Below, one piece after another: positions 34,538 to 44,910 of a DNA stretch of 64,000 nt. Within the stretch, counting starts at the first letter, position 1; the number at the start of each line of letters is the position of its first letter. A program made the position numbers and the translations under genes. The stretch is from Halalkalibacter akibai JCM 9157 (GTDB lineage: Bacteria > Bacillota > Bacilli > Bacillales > Bacillaceae_D): positions 62,001 to 126,000 of the forward strand of contig NZ_BAUV01000009.1 in assembly GCF_000513135.1 (NCBI RefSeq), written 5' to 3'. The notes under the pieces were generated by a model. The model ran no database searches. It was not told the origin of the DNA and saw nothing but the letters and a program-made list of their open reading frames with translations.

Positions 34538-37500
34538 ATGCGGTACTCACAATTACCGAAGAAACAAGGCCTATATGATCCACAATTTGAGCATGATAAT
34601 TGCGGTATCGGCTTTTTAGCCATATGAAAGGGAAGAAATCGCATCAAATAGTTGAAGATGCACTTCACGTTTTGCGCAATTTAGAACATCGCGGTGGGCA
34701 AGGTGATGAAGTTAATACAGGAGATGGTGCGGGGATTTTACTACAATTACCTCATCGTTTCTTTAAAAAGGTCTGTTTGGCAGATGGTGTAACTCTTCCT
34801 GAAACAGGCGAGTATGGAGTAGGGATGCTGTTTTTGCCACAGGATGAAGAAGCTAGGGAAAACTGTGAGAAAGGTTTAGAAGCCATTATAGAAAAAGAAG
34901 GTATGGAACTTCTAGGCTGGCGTACAGTTCCTGTTGATGATTCAATGCTTGGTAATGCGGCAAAAGCAGCTATGCCATATATTCGTCAATTGTTTATTAA
35001 ACGCGCCCCGGGCTTGAAGACAGAATTAGACTTCGAACGCAAATTATACGTTGTACGTAAGCGGGCTGAAAAAGAACTAACAACATTTGTTCCAGAAGAT
35101 CAATCATTCTATTTCACTAGTTTATCTAGCCGAACGATTGTTTATAAAGGAATGTTAACAACAGAGCAGGTGGATCAGTTTTATCTAGATATCCCAAATC
35201 CTGACTTTGAATCTGCTATAGCATTAGTACACTCAAGATTTAGTACAAATACATTTCCTAGTTGGGAAAGAGCTCATCCAAATCGTTATATGATCCACAA
35301 TGGTGAAATCAATACCGTAAAAGGAAATGTAAACTGGATGCATGCTCGTGAATCTAAGTTTGAAACAGATGTTTTTGGAGATGATTTAGAAAAAGTGTTC
35401 CCTGTCGTCGATAAAAACGGTTCTGATTCCTCTATGTTTGATAACACGATTGAATTTTTATCACTTTCTGGCCGATCAATGGCTCACTCGGCAATGATGA
35501 TGATTCCTGAGCCTTGGCAAAATGACGAACAAATGAGTTCTGAAAAGAAAGCCTTTTATGAATTTCATAGTACGTTAATGGAGCCATGGGACGGTCCAAC
35601 AGCCATTGTATTTACCGATGGAAAGCAAATTGGTGCTTGTTTAGATAGAAATGGCTTACGTCCTTCTCGTTATTATGTAACGAAAGATGACTACATTATT
35701 ATGTCTTCAGAAGTTGGGGTACTTGATATTGAGCCAGAAAACGTCTTGTACAAAGAGCGTCTTCACCCTGGTCACATGCTTTTAGTGGATACTGAAGAAG
35801 GCCGAATCATTCCTGATGAAGAAATTAAACATCAAATTGCAAGTGAACACCCATATGGAGATTGGGTTAACGAGCATTTAACTCAGCTTGAGGATGTTTT
35901 AGAAACAGCTCATGTTGAAAATACAGACTTTAAAAATCTTGGTACACGTCAATTAGCTTTTGGTTACACGTATGAAGAATTATCAAAAGTCATTCAACCA
36001 ATGGTTAAAGATGGAGTGGATCCAGTCGGTTCAATGGGATACGACTCACCACTTGCGGTTCTATCTAAACGTCCACAGCTGTTGTACAACTACTTCAAGC
36101 AATTATTTGCACAAGTAACGAATCCACCAATTGATGCGATTCGAGAAGAAATAGTAACAGCAATTGGGACGACTATTGGAGCGGAGAGAAATTTACTAAA
36201 GCCAGAGCCACTAAGCAGTCGTCATATTCATCTTCCTTATCCTATTTTGAATAATGAAGAATTAGCAAAGTTGCGCCATAACAAAATGGAAGGCTTTAAA
36301 TCTATTACTTTACCAATTACATTTGATGTTTCCAACGAAGAAAATCAATTAGAGGATGCGTTAGATTCATTGTTTGCTAGAGCTGATGCAGCTATTAAAG
36401 CAGGACACACTCTTATTATTTTAAGTGATCGTGCAATCAGTGCAACTCAAGCGGCAATTCCAGCCTTACTTGCAGTTTCAGGTCTACATCATCATTTAAT
36501 TCGTCAAGGTACACGGACAGAAGTCAGTCTTTTGGTTGAATCGGGTGAACCAAGAGAAGTTCATCATTTCGCGTGTTTACTAGGCTACGGAGCAGAAGCG
36601 GTTAATCCTTATTTAGTTTTTGATTCACTTGATGGATTAATTCAAGATGGTTTACTTGAAGATATCTCTTATGTAACTGCTGTCAATAAGTATGTGAAAG
36701 CAGCTGCTAAAGGAATTATGAAGGTTCTTTCAAAAATGGGGATTTCGACGATTCAAAGTTATCGTGGAGCTCAAATTTTTGAAGCTGTTGGGATTCATGA
36801 ATCTGTAGTAGATCGCTATTTTACTTGGACAACAACACGCATTGGCGGAGTAAATTTAGAAATGATTGAAAAAGAAGTACGTTTGCGTCATGGCCGTGCG
36901 TATTCTGAGCAAGAAGGTGTTGATAAAGCGTTAGATCCAGGAGACGATCTGCAGTGGCGTCGAAATGGAGATCCGCACCAATACAATCCACACACTATTC
37001 ATATGCTTCAAAATGCATGTCGTACGAACAACTTTGAACTGTTCAAGAAATACTCTCAATCTATTAATGAACAATCAAAGGAACAAACAACTTTACGCGG
37101 ATTACTAACGTTTAAAGAAGGAAGAACTCCTATTTCAATTGATGAAGTTGAGCCTGCTGAAGAGATCTTTAAACGATTCCGTACAGGTGCCATGTCATTT
37201 GGTTCTATTTCTAAAGAAGCTCATGAAACTTTGGCGATTGCAATGAACCGCCTTGGAGGAAAGAGTAATACTGGTGAGGGTGGCGAAGATGTAGACCGCT
37301 TTACTCCAGATGAAAATGGAGACCTGCGTCGTAGTGCTATTAAACAAGTTGCTTCTGGACGTTTTGGTGTAACAAGCAACTACCTTGTGAATGCGGATGA
37401 AATCCAAATTAAAGTTGCACAAGGAGCTAAGCCAGGTGAAGGTGGACAGTTACCAGGAAATAAAGTTTACCCATGGGTTGCGGAAGTTCGAGGTTCTACA

Positions 37501-39132
37501 CCTGGTGTTGGATTAATTTCTCCTCCACCTCATCATGATATTTATTCAATTGAGGATTTGGCTGAGTTGATTCATGATTTGAAAAACGCGAACCCTACTG
37601 CCAAAGTAAGTGTTAAACTAGTTGCTGGTACTGGAGTTGGTACCATTGCAGCCGGTGTTGCAAAAGGGCGAGCAGACGGCATCATTATTAGTGGTTATGA
37701 CGGTGGAACAGGAGCAGCTGCAAGAACAAGTATTAAACACGCTGGTCTTCCTTGGGAGATAGGTCTTGCAGAGACGCATCAAACACTTCTTCTTAACAAT
37801 CTACGTGACCGTGTAACATTAGAAACAGATGGTAAGTTAATGACAGGTCGTGATGTAGTTTTCGCAGCTTTACTGGGGGCTGAAGAATTTGCGTTCGCAA
37901 CAGCACCACTAGTAGTTTTAGGCTGTATTGTAATGCGTGTTTGTCACCTTGACACATGTCCTGTTGGAATCGCTACACAAAACCCTGAACTCCGTAAGAA
38001 GTACATGGGGCAAGCTGAACATGTAGAAAACTTCATGCGATTTATTGCTGAAGAAATGCGCGAAATCATGGCTGAATTAGGCGTACGTAAGATTGACGAT
38101 CTAGTCGGTCGAACAGAATTACTAGAAAGAAATAAAGACGTAGATAACTGGAAAGCTGAGCATATTGATTTATCTAATTTGCTTTATCAACCAAATCCAG
38201 AAAATCACGATAGAAACTTCTGTACAAAGAGTCAAGATCATCAACTAGATCTTTCATTAGACATGAGAGAGCTACTTGCAGTTAGTGAACCTGCTCTTGA
38301 GCGTGGTGAAAAGGTTCAAGCTACATTCCCGATTAAGAATGTAGACCGTGTTGTTGGGACAATTGTCGGAAGCCATATAAGTAAACGTTATGGCAAAGAT
38401 GGGTTACCGGAAGACACAATAACATTTGACTTCAAAGGGTCTGCTGGTCAAAGCTTTGGTGCATTTGTACCTAAAGGAATGACTTTACGTCTTGAAGGAG
38501 ATGCGAATGATTACACTGGTAAAGGATTATCAGGTGGTAAAATCATCGTTTATCCACCAACTGTTTCAACATTCAAGGCAGAAGAAAATATCTTGATTGG
38601 AAACACATCTTTCTACGGTGCGACTAGTGGCGAAGCTTATATTAGCGGTATAGCTGGTGAGCGTTTTGCTGTGCGTAACTCTGGTGTGAAAGTGGTAGTA
38701 GAGGGTGTCGGTGATCACGGCCTTGAGTATATGACAGGTGGTGTAGTTGTTAACCTAGGAACAGTAGGTAAAAACTTCGCAGCCGGTATGTCTGGTGGTG
38801 TTGCGTATGTTCTTGATGAAGACGGAACATTTGATAGCAAATGTAATCAAGAAATGGTTCATTTAGAGCCTGTAGTTGAAGCAAAAGATATTACTGAACT
38901 ACAAGAATTACTAGAAAACCATTCTTCTTATACGAAGAGTACTCGTGCGGCTGACGTTCTTGCTAATTGGAATGATTATTTAACGAAATTTATAAAAGTT
39001 ATTCCAAAAGATTATAAGAGAATGCTAGAAGCAATAGATCGAGTGAAACAAGAAGGACTTACAGACGTTGATGCAGTTATGGTTGCTTTTGACGAAAACA
39101 AAAGTGATAAGTCACGTGTAAGCGGAAAATAG
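34538..39132 (+). pseudogene. gltA: Glutamate synthase large subunit, one-base frame break near 34622
   Basis: The large subunit of NADPH-GOGAT (gltA in Bacillus, gltB in E. coli), which makes two glutamates from glutamine and 2-oxoglutarate. The N-terminal Ntn amidotransferase begins '[19 protein letters not shown]', where the Cys becomes the nucleophile after propeptide removal. That frame stops just after, while the frame from 34600 carries the rest: 'LEHRGGQG', '[10 protein letters not shown]', the FMN/central domains '[20 protein letters not shown]', '3Fe-4S' ligands in '[15 protein letters not shown]' and the C-terminal GXGXG beta-helix. Adding one C (gccat to gcccat) gives '...[11 protein letters not shown]', the normal family sequence, and about 1531 residues. 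The gene is therefore likely intact in the organism. Confidence 0.93.
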
Positions 39133-39143
39133 AGTGTAGATGA

Positions 39144-39190
39144 TTCAAGTAACGAGACTCCCTTTTAACAGGTGAGGTTCGTTACTTTGA
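39144..39190 (+). other. Hairpin between gltA and gltB
   Basis: TCAAGTAACGA pairs with TCGTTACTTTGA with one bulge, and an inner CTC/GAG adds to it. There is no clean T-run, so it is more likely an RNA-processing or stability element than a full terminator, perhaps setting the ratio of the two subunits. Confidence 0.5.
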
Positions 39191-39241
39191 GTCAATCTTT
39201 CCTTCTAAAATCAGAGATAGAAGAAGATTGGAGTGAATGCG

Positions 39242-40729
39242 ATGGGGAAGCCAACTGGATTTATTGAATATAAAAGAGAGAATCCCACTAAGAGAGATCC
39301 TTTCGAACGAACAAAGAGTTGGAAGGAATTTCAAATCATAATGCCTGAACCAGTTTTACGACAACAAGGAGCACGCTGTATGGATTGTGGCGTACCTTTC
39401 TGCCAAACTGGCACAACAATGGATGGGTCTGGAGAAATCGGCTGTCCTGTCTATAATTTAATTCCGGAGTGGAATGATTTAGTGTACCGTGGTAAGTGGA
39501 AGGAAGCACTAGACCGACTGCATAAAACAAATAATTTTCCTGAATTTACTGGTAGAGTGTGCCCTGCACCTTGTGAAGGATCTTGTACAGTTGCGATTAG
39601 CGATGACGCAGTTTCTATTAAAAGTATTGAATACCACATTGTAGAACGTGGATTCCAAGAAGGTTGGATCGTACCTCAACCACCTTTAAAAAGAACGGGT
39701 AAGAAAGTAGCGGTAGTTGGTTCAGGTCCTGCTGGACTTGCTGCAGCAGCGCAGTTAAATAAAGCTGGTCACTTAGTTACTGTCTTTGAAAGAGAAGATC
39801 GTATTGGTGGACTTTTAACATATGGAATTCCAGATGTTAAATTAGCCAATGAAATCGTTGAAAGACGAGTGAAGATTCTTGAAGAAGAAGGCATTACCTT
39901 TAAGGCAAATGTTGAAATCGGTAAAGATGTTTCGGCTTCTGAATTAAAACAGGATTTTGATTCAGTTCTTTTATGTACAGGAGCAACAAAGCCTCGTGAC
40001 GTAGAAGTTGAGGGACGTGAATTAAAAGGCATTCATTTTGCAATGGATTTCCTTACAGAAAACACCAAAAGTCTATTAAATTCTAATCACCAAGACGGTC
40101 AATTTATTTCTGCAAAAGGAAAGAATGTTATCGTAATTGGTGGAGGAGACACTGGTGTAGACTGTATTACGACTTCTGTACGTCATGGTGCAAAATCAAT
40201 TACTCAATTTGACATTAACCGTCAAAAACCAGACGAGCGTTCTGATAAAAATCCATGGCCATTATTCCCGATTGTTCATACAGTTGAGGATGGACAAAAA
40301 GAAGCGAAGGCTGTTTATGGCAAAGATCCACGAAGTTACCAAGTAAGTACAACTAAATTTGTTGGCGATGAGAATGGTCAAGTTACAGAGATTCACACAA
40401 TTGGTGTCGAAACAACGATTGATGCAAGCGGTAGAAAAGTTCGAACACCAATTCCGGGTACAGAAAAGATCTGGCCAGCTGACTTAGTTCTGCTAGCTGT
40501 AGGGTTTACAGGACCTGAAGAGCGTATTATTCAGGAACTATCTCTTGAAACGACAAGTCGTTCAACTATTGAAGCTGAATATGGTAAATATATGACTAGT
40601 GTTCCTGGTGTCTTTGCTGCTGGTGACAATCGTCGAGGTCAAAGTTTAGTCGTATGGGCTATTCATGAGGGACGTGAAGCTGCAAGAGAGTGTGATCGTT
40701 ACTTGATGGGAAGCTCTAATTTACCATAG
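39242..40729 (+). CDS. gltB: Glutamate synthase small subunit
   Basis: A 495-residue flavoprotein (gltB in Bacillus, gltD in E. coli) that feeds electrons from NADPH through FAD and Fe-S centres to the large subunit. N-terminal Fe-S ligands are in '[13 protein letters not shown]' and '[14 protein letters not shown]'. The FAD-binding loop is '[17 protein letters not shown]' and the NADPH-binding loop is '[15 protein letters not shown]'; the C-terminal FAD motif is '[19 protein letters not shown]'. ATG 39242 lies 9 bases after GGAG. It follows gltA by 109 bases. Confidence 0.95.
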   Translation: MGKPTGFIEYKRENPTKRDPFERTKSWKEFQIIMPEPVLRQQGARCMDCGVPFCQTGTTMDGSGEIGCPVYNLIPEWNDLVYRGKWKEALDRLHKTNNFPEFTGRVCPAPCEGSCTVAISDDAVSIKSIEYHIVERGFQEGWIVPQPPLKRTGKKVAVVGSGPAGLAAAAQLNKAGHLVTVFEREDRIGGLLTYGIPDVKLANEIVERRVKILEEEGITFKANVEIGKDVSASELKQDFDSVLLCTGATKPRDVEVEGRELKGIHFAMDFLTENTKSLLNSNHQDGQFISAKGKNVIVIGGGDTGVDCITTSVRHGAKSITQFDINRQKPDERSDKNPWPLFPIVHTVEDGQKEAKAVYGKDPRSYQVSTTKFVGDENGQVTEIHTIGVETTIDASGRKVRTPIPGTEKIWPADLVLLAVGFTGPEERIIQELSLETTSRSTIEAEYGKYMTSVPGVFAAGDNRRGQSLVVWAIHEGREAARECDRYLMGSSNLP

Positions 40730-40860
40730 TATTTCATAATTCTTAATCGTTTTGTAATGGCGTTTTCATAGATTTCGTGAGAAAATAGATTTATAATAGA
40801 AATAGATTGAGTTTAGTAAATCTGCCTATTTGAATGAAACTATGAAAGGGCGTATGAGCG

Positions 40861-41511
40861 GTGTTTCAACTTATGAAACGTGGCCTTGTCATTTCATCAG
40901 CACTTTTAACTTTCGGTTTATTTGTTCCTACAACTGATTTCGTAAGGGAAGTGCATGCTGAAACTCCAGAGAAAACGGCTGGGGCACACAATGGTAAGCC
41001 ATTAATATATCAAGTAAATAAACATAGCTATGAACTTTTTGACGAAGTCTTACCTGCAAAAACTGAACAATATATTCATCGAAACTTTCAATCAGCAGAC
41101 CTCATTAATAATTTCATTATTAAAAGAGGTGTGGAGCAGAGTATATTGAAATTTGGTTCTGCTATTACAGAAAAAATAAGTGCTCCGTTCGAAGAAGAAA
41201 TTGTACCGCAGTTAGATTCTGTTCTTCGTGAAACTACGAAAACGTTAGCTAATGAGGATTGGGAGAAAATTAGAATGTCAGATACTCCTTCAGCTGGTTT
41301 AGGAGAGAAAATCTTTCATCTTTATAATGAAGAAACAGGAGAAGATATCTTTCGTTTTCATGTTCGAAGAGATCAACCTCCTAAGCAAGGTTACACATTT
41401 AACTTCCATTATCATACGTACTTAGATCATCATGAAAAACATCATAATCTTGGTACCATTGTTTGGGGGAAAGATATGCCTCCAAGGTGGAATAACGTAG
41501 ACCGCGTATAA
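40861..41511 (+). CDS. ypjP: YpjP-family secreted protein
   Basis: A 216-residue protein with an N-terminal signal peptide (hydrophobic core 'LVISSALLTFGLFVP', likely cleavage after VHA) and a C-terminal domain strongly reminiscent of B. subtilis YpjP: 'LKFGSAI', 'SDTPSAGLGEKIFHLYNEETGEDIFRFHVRRD' (split by the conserved G-E-D) and 'GYTFNFHYHTYLDHHEKHHNLG'. Many conserved histidines suggest metal binding, but the role is unknown. The GTG start follows GAAAGGG; an ATG four codons later is possible. A terminator follows. Confidence 0.85.
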   Translation: MFQLMKRGLVISSALLTFGLFVPTTDFVREVHAETPEKTAGAHNGKPLIYQVNKHSYELFDEVLPAKTEQYIHRNFQSADLINNFIIKRGVEQSILKFGSAITEKISAPFEEEIVPQLDSVLRETTKTLANEDWEKIRMSDTPSAGLGEKIFHLYNEETGEDIFRFHVRRDQPPKQGYTFNFHYHTYLDHHEKHHNLGTIVWGKDMPPRWNNVDRV

Positions 41512-41529
41512 TACATACGCGGTTTTTTT
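41501..41529 (+). terminator. Terminator after ypjP
   Basis: ACCGCGTA pairs perfectly with TACGCGGT, followed by seven T; it overlaps the ypjP stop. Confidence 0.9.
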
Positions 41530-41649
41530 GTAGATTCTGAGAAGATTGTCGAATAAAATCTATAAAACCTCAAATTCAGTTCTTTTGTCGCTGGCAAAAT
41601 TGAATTTCTATGGTAGAATTGACCTATTATTATTTAGGATGGTGGAAAA

Positions 41650-42000
41650 ATGACGAAGCAATTATTCGTAATAGGGGTAGCCGCTATGTTGTTTGTAGGA
41701 GTTTGGATCCTTGTATTTTTACAGTTTAACGAACAACAACATGCAGTGGAGATAGGGTCGGCCTCTACTTTTGAAATCAACAATGAGAGAGCGTTTGAAT
41801 TACCAGAATCAATTATTCAATCTGATAAAGAAATAACTGTATATAGTGATATCTCTGAATCGGTTCAGAAATTAGATAATAAAATCACTGTTAAAGAAGA
41901 AAAAGGGACAGTTGACCTTAGGAATTATGATTTTAGTGATGTGTCAACTTCTGAGGGAGTTCCCATTGCTGCTATTTTAGATAAATTAGATTTAGATTAA
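41650..42000 (+). CDS. Small membrane-anchored protein of unknown function
   Basis: A 116-residue protein with one N-terminal membrane helix ('LFVIGVAAMLFVGVWILVFL') and a roughly 90-residue acidic domain outside the membrane. No family recognised. The start follows GGATGGTGG. The next two genes are also small membrane proteins in the same direction. Confidence 0.65.
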   Translation: MTKQLFVIGVAAMLFVGVWILVFLQFNEQQHAVEIGSASTFEINNERAFELPESIIQSDKEITVYSDISESVQKLDNKITVKEEKGTVDLRNYDFSDVSTSEGVPIAAILDKLDLD

Positions 42001-42093
42001 AATTCATCATATTTTCGAAAACTTTTCTCTGCTTTTCGACATATTTTTGATACGATATAAATATATGTATTTTGATTAGCTAGGAGGGGTTCG

Positions 42094-42345
42094 ATGGATT
42101 CACAGATAGAAGAAAAAAAGCGTCCTGAATGGTTGAAATGGACTATTCGAGTTATACTTGGATATGCGGCATTACTGGCACTCATATTAGCAGTTACTAT
42201 TATTGCTATCTTAATTACTTTTACCTTTATTGTTATTGATAGTTTTTCGGAAACAACGAGGCTTGGTTTAATTTCAGAACAGTATTTAGTACCTGTCTCT
42301 GAATTTATGTGGAAACTGTTTACTTGGCTGATTCCAGGGTTATAG
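42094..42345 (+). CDS. Small two-helix membrane protein
   Basis: An 83-residue protein with a charged start (DSQIEEKKRPEW) and two hydrophobic segments ('VILGYAALLALILAVTIIAI', continuing into 'LITFTFIVIDSF', and 'FMWKLFTWLIPGL'). GGAGGGG lies 7 bases before ATG. No family recognised. The following gene starts 8 bases after its stop. Confidence 0.65.
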   Translation: MDSQIEEKKRPEWLKWTIRVILGYAALLALILAVTIIAILITFTFIVIDSFSETTRLGLISEQYLVPVSEFMWKLFTWLIPGL

Positions 42346-42353
42346 GGGGAAAC

Positions 42354-42539
42354 ATGCAACAAGAAATTATCTTCATTATTAGTGTGATCGTACTCTTCTT
42401 ACTAACTGGATTATTTGGCGGAATTGGAATATGGAGCATGCTTTATCAGAAAAAGAAACGAGCCATATGGAGCTTTGCAATAGGATTCGTTTTTATTGTG
42501 GTCTATCTAATTGTTATGTTTTCAGTTGGGATTATTTAA
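42354..42539 (+). CDS. Small two-helix membrane protein
   Basis: A 61-residue protein, nearly all membrane: 'IIFIISVIVLFLLTGLFGGI' and 'WSFAIGFVFIVVYLIVMFSV' separated by a basic YQKKKR turn. ATG 42354 has GGGGGA 4-9 bases upstream; an upstream frame lies inside the preceding gene. It is likely co-translated with its neighbour. Unknown function. Confidence 0.6.
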   Translation: MQQEIIFIISVIVLFLLTGLFGGIGIWSMLYQKKKRAIWSFAIGFVFIVVYLIVMFSVGII

Positions 42540-42688
42540 AGGAAACTGTTGTTTTATTAAAAACAGCTACTTTCTAAGATTAGGGGATTACACTAATGAT
42601 AATGCAGTTATTTGCCAAGAAAATGTGATCCGGCTGTAAGTTAAATTACAATGATATAAAAGCCTTAAAAAGAGAAGGAGATTTACTT

Positions 42689-43066
42689 ATGAATGAGCTA
42701 AACCTTGTTCGTGCTTTTTATAAGACGGGTGTTTATGTTGCAGAATTAATTGAGAAGCAGGAAGAAAAACAACGTGCGCTTGTGAAAGTAGTAGCTGTGT
42801 TAAAACATCCAACACAAGGAGACCTTCATAATCCAAAAATGGTTGATGTTCCGCTTTTTCATCAGCGAAAAGCACTTGCTGAGTTTGAAAAGACTTGGGT
42901 ACCTCTTTCTTCTTTAAAAGCATTTGAAGGGGAGTTACCAAATTATCGCGTGTCGCTCCAAGAAGCTGTAGAGGTCCAAAAAAAGGCTCTTAAAAATGAG
43001 AACAACGACTGGGCGCGAATGTCACTAGATAAATTAAACGAATGTATAAATGAATATGGGTTTTAA
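42689..43066 (+). CDS. kapB: Kinase-associated protein KapB
   Basis: A 125-residue protein matching B. subtilis KapB: 'VRAFYKTGVYVAELIEKQ', 'ALVKVVAVLKHPTQGDLHNP' and 'VPLFHQRKALAEFEKTWVP'. KapB supports KinB activity in the phosphorelay that starts sporulation. B. subtilis KapB is a lipoprotein by some accounts, but no lipobox is visible here. The usual partner kapD or kinB is not adjacent. GGAG lies 9 bases before ATG 42689. Confidence 0.85.
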   Translation: MNELNLVRAFYKTGVYVAELIEKQEEKQRALVKVVAVLKHPTQGDLHNPKMVDVPLFHQRKALAEFEKTWVPLSSLKAFEGELPNYRVSLQEAVEVQKKALKNENNDWARMSLDKLNECINEYGF

Positions 43067-43068
43067 CG

Positions 43069-43107
43069 AAAACGGCTGAGTAAACTTTACTCAGCCGTTT
43101 TTGTTTT
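43069..43107. terminator. Bidirectional terminator between kapB and the pucR-type gene
   Basis: AAAACGGCTGAGTAA pairs with TTACTCAGCCGTTTT around ACT, with a T-run downstream. Confidence 0.9.
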
Positions 43108-44772
43108 CATACCATTGACCCAAAGTCTGGAACTTAAATCTAAAATAAATAAATCTTCGGCATTATCAAGTGAACAATTAGTCAATGCTTCTATCTTTCT
43201 TAATCGGTACATTAATGATTGTCGGTGTAAATTTAGATCGCGTGCTGTCTGACTAACGTTACCTCTATTTTCATGATAGATCATAAACGTATGCAACAAA
43301 TCAATTTCTCGTTCTTGAGAATAGTACAATAATGAGTCTAATACCGTGTGAGCAATGTCGATGATTTCATCATTTTTTAACAAACTTTCAATAATTCGAT
43401 CAACTGTCGTATCAGCGAATACCGAAATGGAGCTAACGCCATTTCGCTTTCGTCCTATTTCAAGAGCTCGTTTTGCTTCTTGGTACCCATGCTCAAAACA
43501 AGAATAGCCATGTTGTTTTGCAATGCCCCATGTTAGTGAGAGAGAAGGAAATAAAAAGTAAATGCGTTTATTTAATTTAGAAATATAGGTTTTTGCCTGG
43601 CTCACAGTATTTGGGTGTGTTACTTCAATATAGATGATTAGTTCCTCTTGCTGGTAAGTAACCATTGATTTTAAGGCAAAAGATTTGGCAATACTTTCTG
43701 CTTCCTCTTCCATAAGACGGATACACTCATGTAGCCAATGATCAAAAGTTATCGCAACATGACTCATCGGTTCAAAGCTTTCTTTCACACGTTCTGGTTT
43801 TGCTACTAAACAGATATAAGGTAAATTAAGTTGGTATCCAAGTGACTTAGCTCTTGATAGTGTCGCTTCTATAGGGTGAAGTGAACCTTTGGATAACTCC
43901 CAAACAAAATCATCTCGAAGCCGCCATTCAGCTTCTTTGGCCGCTTGTTCATGGAGAAAGTGAATCGCTACTGCAGTTGTGACATGTTCAAGTAACAAAA
44001 GCCATTGTTTCTCTTCATCTTCATCAAATGGTTCTTCTCCAAAGTCCCCGACTACAATATAACCTTGAATGTTACCTGAAGAATGGATGGGTAATTGCAA
44101 GGCAAAACCATTCTCGTACTCGAACCAATTAACGGTGTGTTCGTGGTCGTAATAGATTCCTTCTTGTTCTAATTGCTCATAAATAATAGTTTCCCATTTG
44201 CTCTGTAGGTTATCTGAAAGAGTTTGACATTTCCCACGAATTTTCCCCCTTTTGTCAGCTATTAAAAGTTCATGCCCAATTGTAGTTGAAACGTATTGTG
44301 CAACAAGATCAAGTGATTTTCCAGATAAAATAAATTCAAGCAAGGCTTTTCTTAATTTTTCGATATTATCGAAATACCTTCGTTTTGTTTCGTGGATGTA
44401 CTCTAAAGCTTTTTCGAGAATGTCGGAAAATCGTATCGACCAGTCAAGTTCAAGCAGGATAAAATTATGTTTTTTTGCTAGAACAATGATGGAGTCAGGG
44501 ATTTGCTGTACAAATGGTCCAATAGCAATTGCTAATGCAGAGGCTTCCGAATGAATGATATCCGTAACAAATGCATAAAAAAGGTTGGGATCATGTGCGC
44601 AACCGACTCCAGTTGTAAGAACTAGTTCGTTTTTTCTAACAAACGATTCAACCGGGGTTTCTATAACAGAAACCCAATTGACATAGGTAGAGTCAAGTTG
44701 ATCTTTTCCTGTTCGGATTATTGATTTTTCTAAGATGTCTAATGATTGTATATCTTTCATCGTAGTACTCAT
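43087..44772 (-). CDS. PucR-family transcriptional regulator of the adjacent catabolic operon
   Basis: A 561-residue regulator. The N-terminal PucR domain is seen in 'LVLTTGVGCAHDPNLFYAFV' and 'ALAIAIGPFVQQIPDSIIVL', a middle GAF-like/GGDEF-like part follows, and the C-terminal HTH_30 is 'LLHTFMIYHENRGNVSQTARDLNLHRQSLMYRLRKIE' (written in parts, residues about 500-540). PucR-type proteins respond to small nitrogen compounds. Divergent transcription from the 44.9-51.0 kb operon, 138 bases away, suggests it controls that operon and senses its substrate or an intermediate. The known ectoine regulator of proteobacteria (EnuR, MocR type) is unrelated. Confidence 0.85.
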   Translation of the reverse strand: MSTTMKDIQSLDILEKSIIRTGKDQLDSTYVNWVSVIETPVESFVRKNELVLTTGVGCAHDPNLFYAFVTDIIHSEASALAIAIGPFVQQIPDSIIVLAKKHNFILLELDWSIRFSDILEKALEYIHETKRRYFDNIEKLRKALLEFILSGKSLDLVAQYVSTTIGHELLIADKRGKIRGKCQTLSDNLQSKWETIIYEQLEQEGIYYDHEHTVNWFEYENGFALQLPIHSSGNIQGYIVVGDFGEEPFDEDEEKQWLLLLEHVTTAVAIHFLHEQAAKEAEWRLRDDFVWELSKGSLHPIEATLSRAKSLGYQLNLPYICLVAKPERVKESFEPMSHVAITFDHWLHECIRLMEEEAESIAKSFALKSMVTYQQEELIIYIEVTHPNTVSQAKTYISKLNKRIYFLFPSLSLTWGIAKQHGYSCFEHGYQEAKRALEIGRKRNGVSSISVFADTTVDRIIESLLKNDEIIDIAHTVLDSLLYYSQEREIDLLHTFMIYHENRGNVSQTARDLNLHRQSLMYRLRKIEALTNCSLDNAEDLFILDLSSRLWVNGMKTKTAE

Positions 44773-44910
44773 TAGAATTCACTCCTCAAACCAGGAATTG
44801 ATTAGATAAAAAATAGATGAATGATACCTGTAAACATCATACAAATTGTCGAATGTCTTCTTTTATTTATTCAAATATGATGGAAGTAGATAATTGAAAG
44901 GGGTGGCAGC

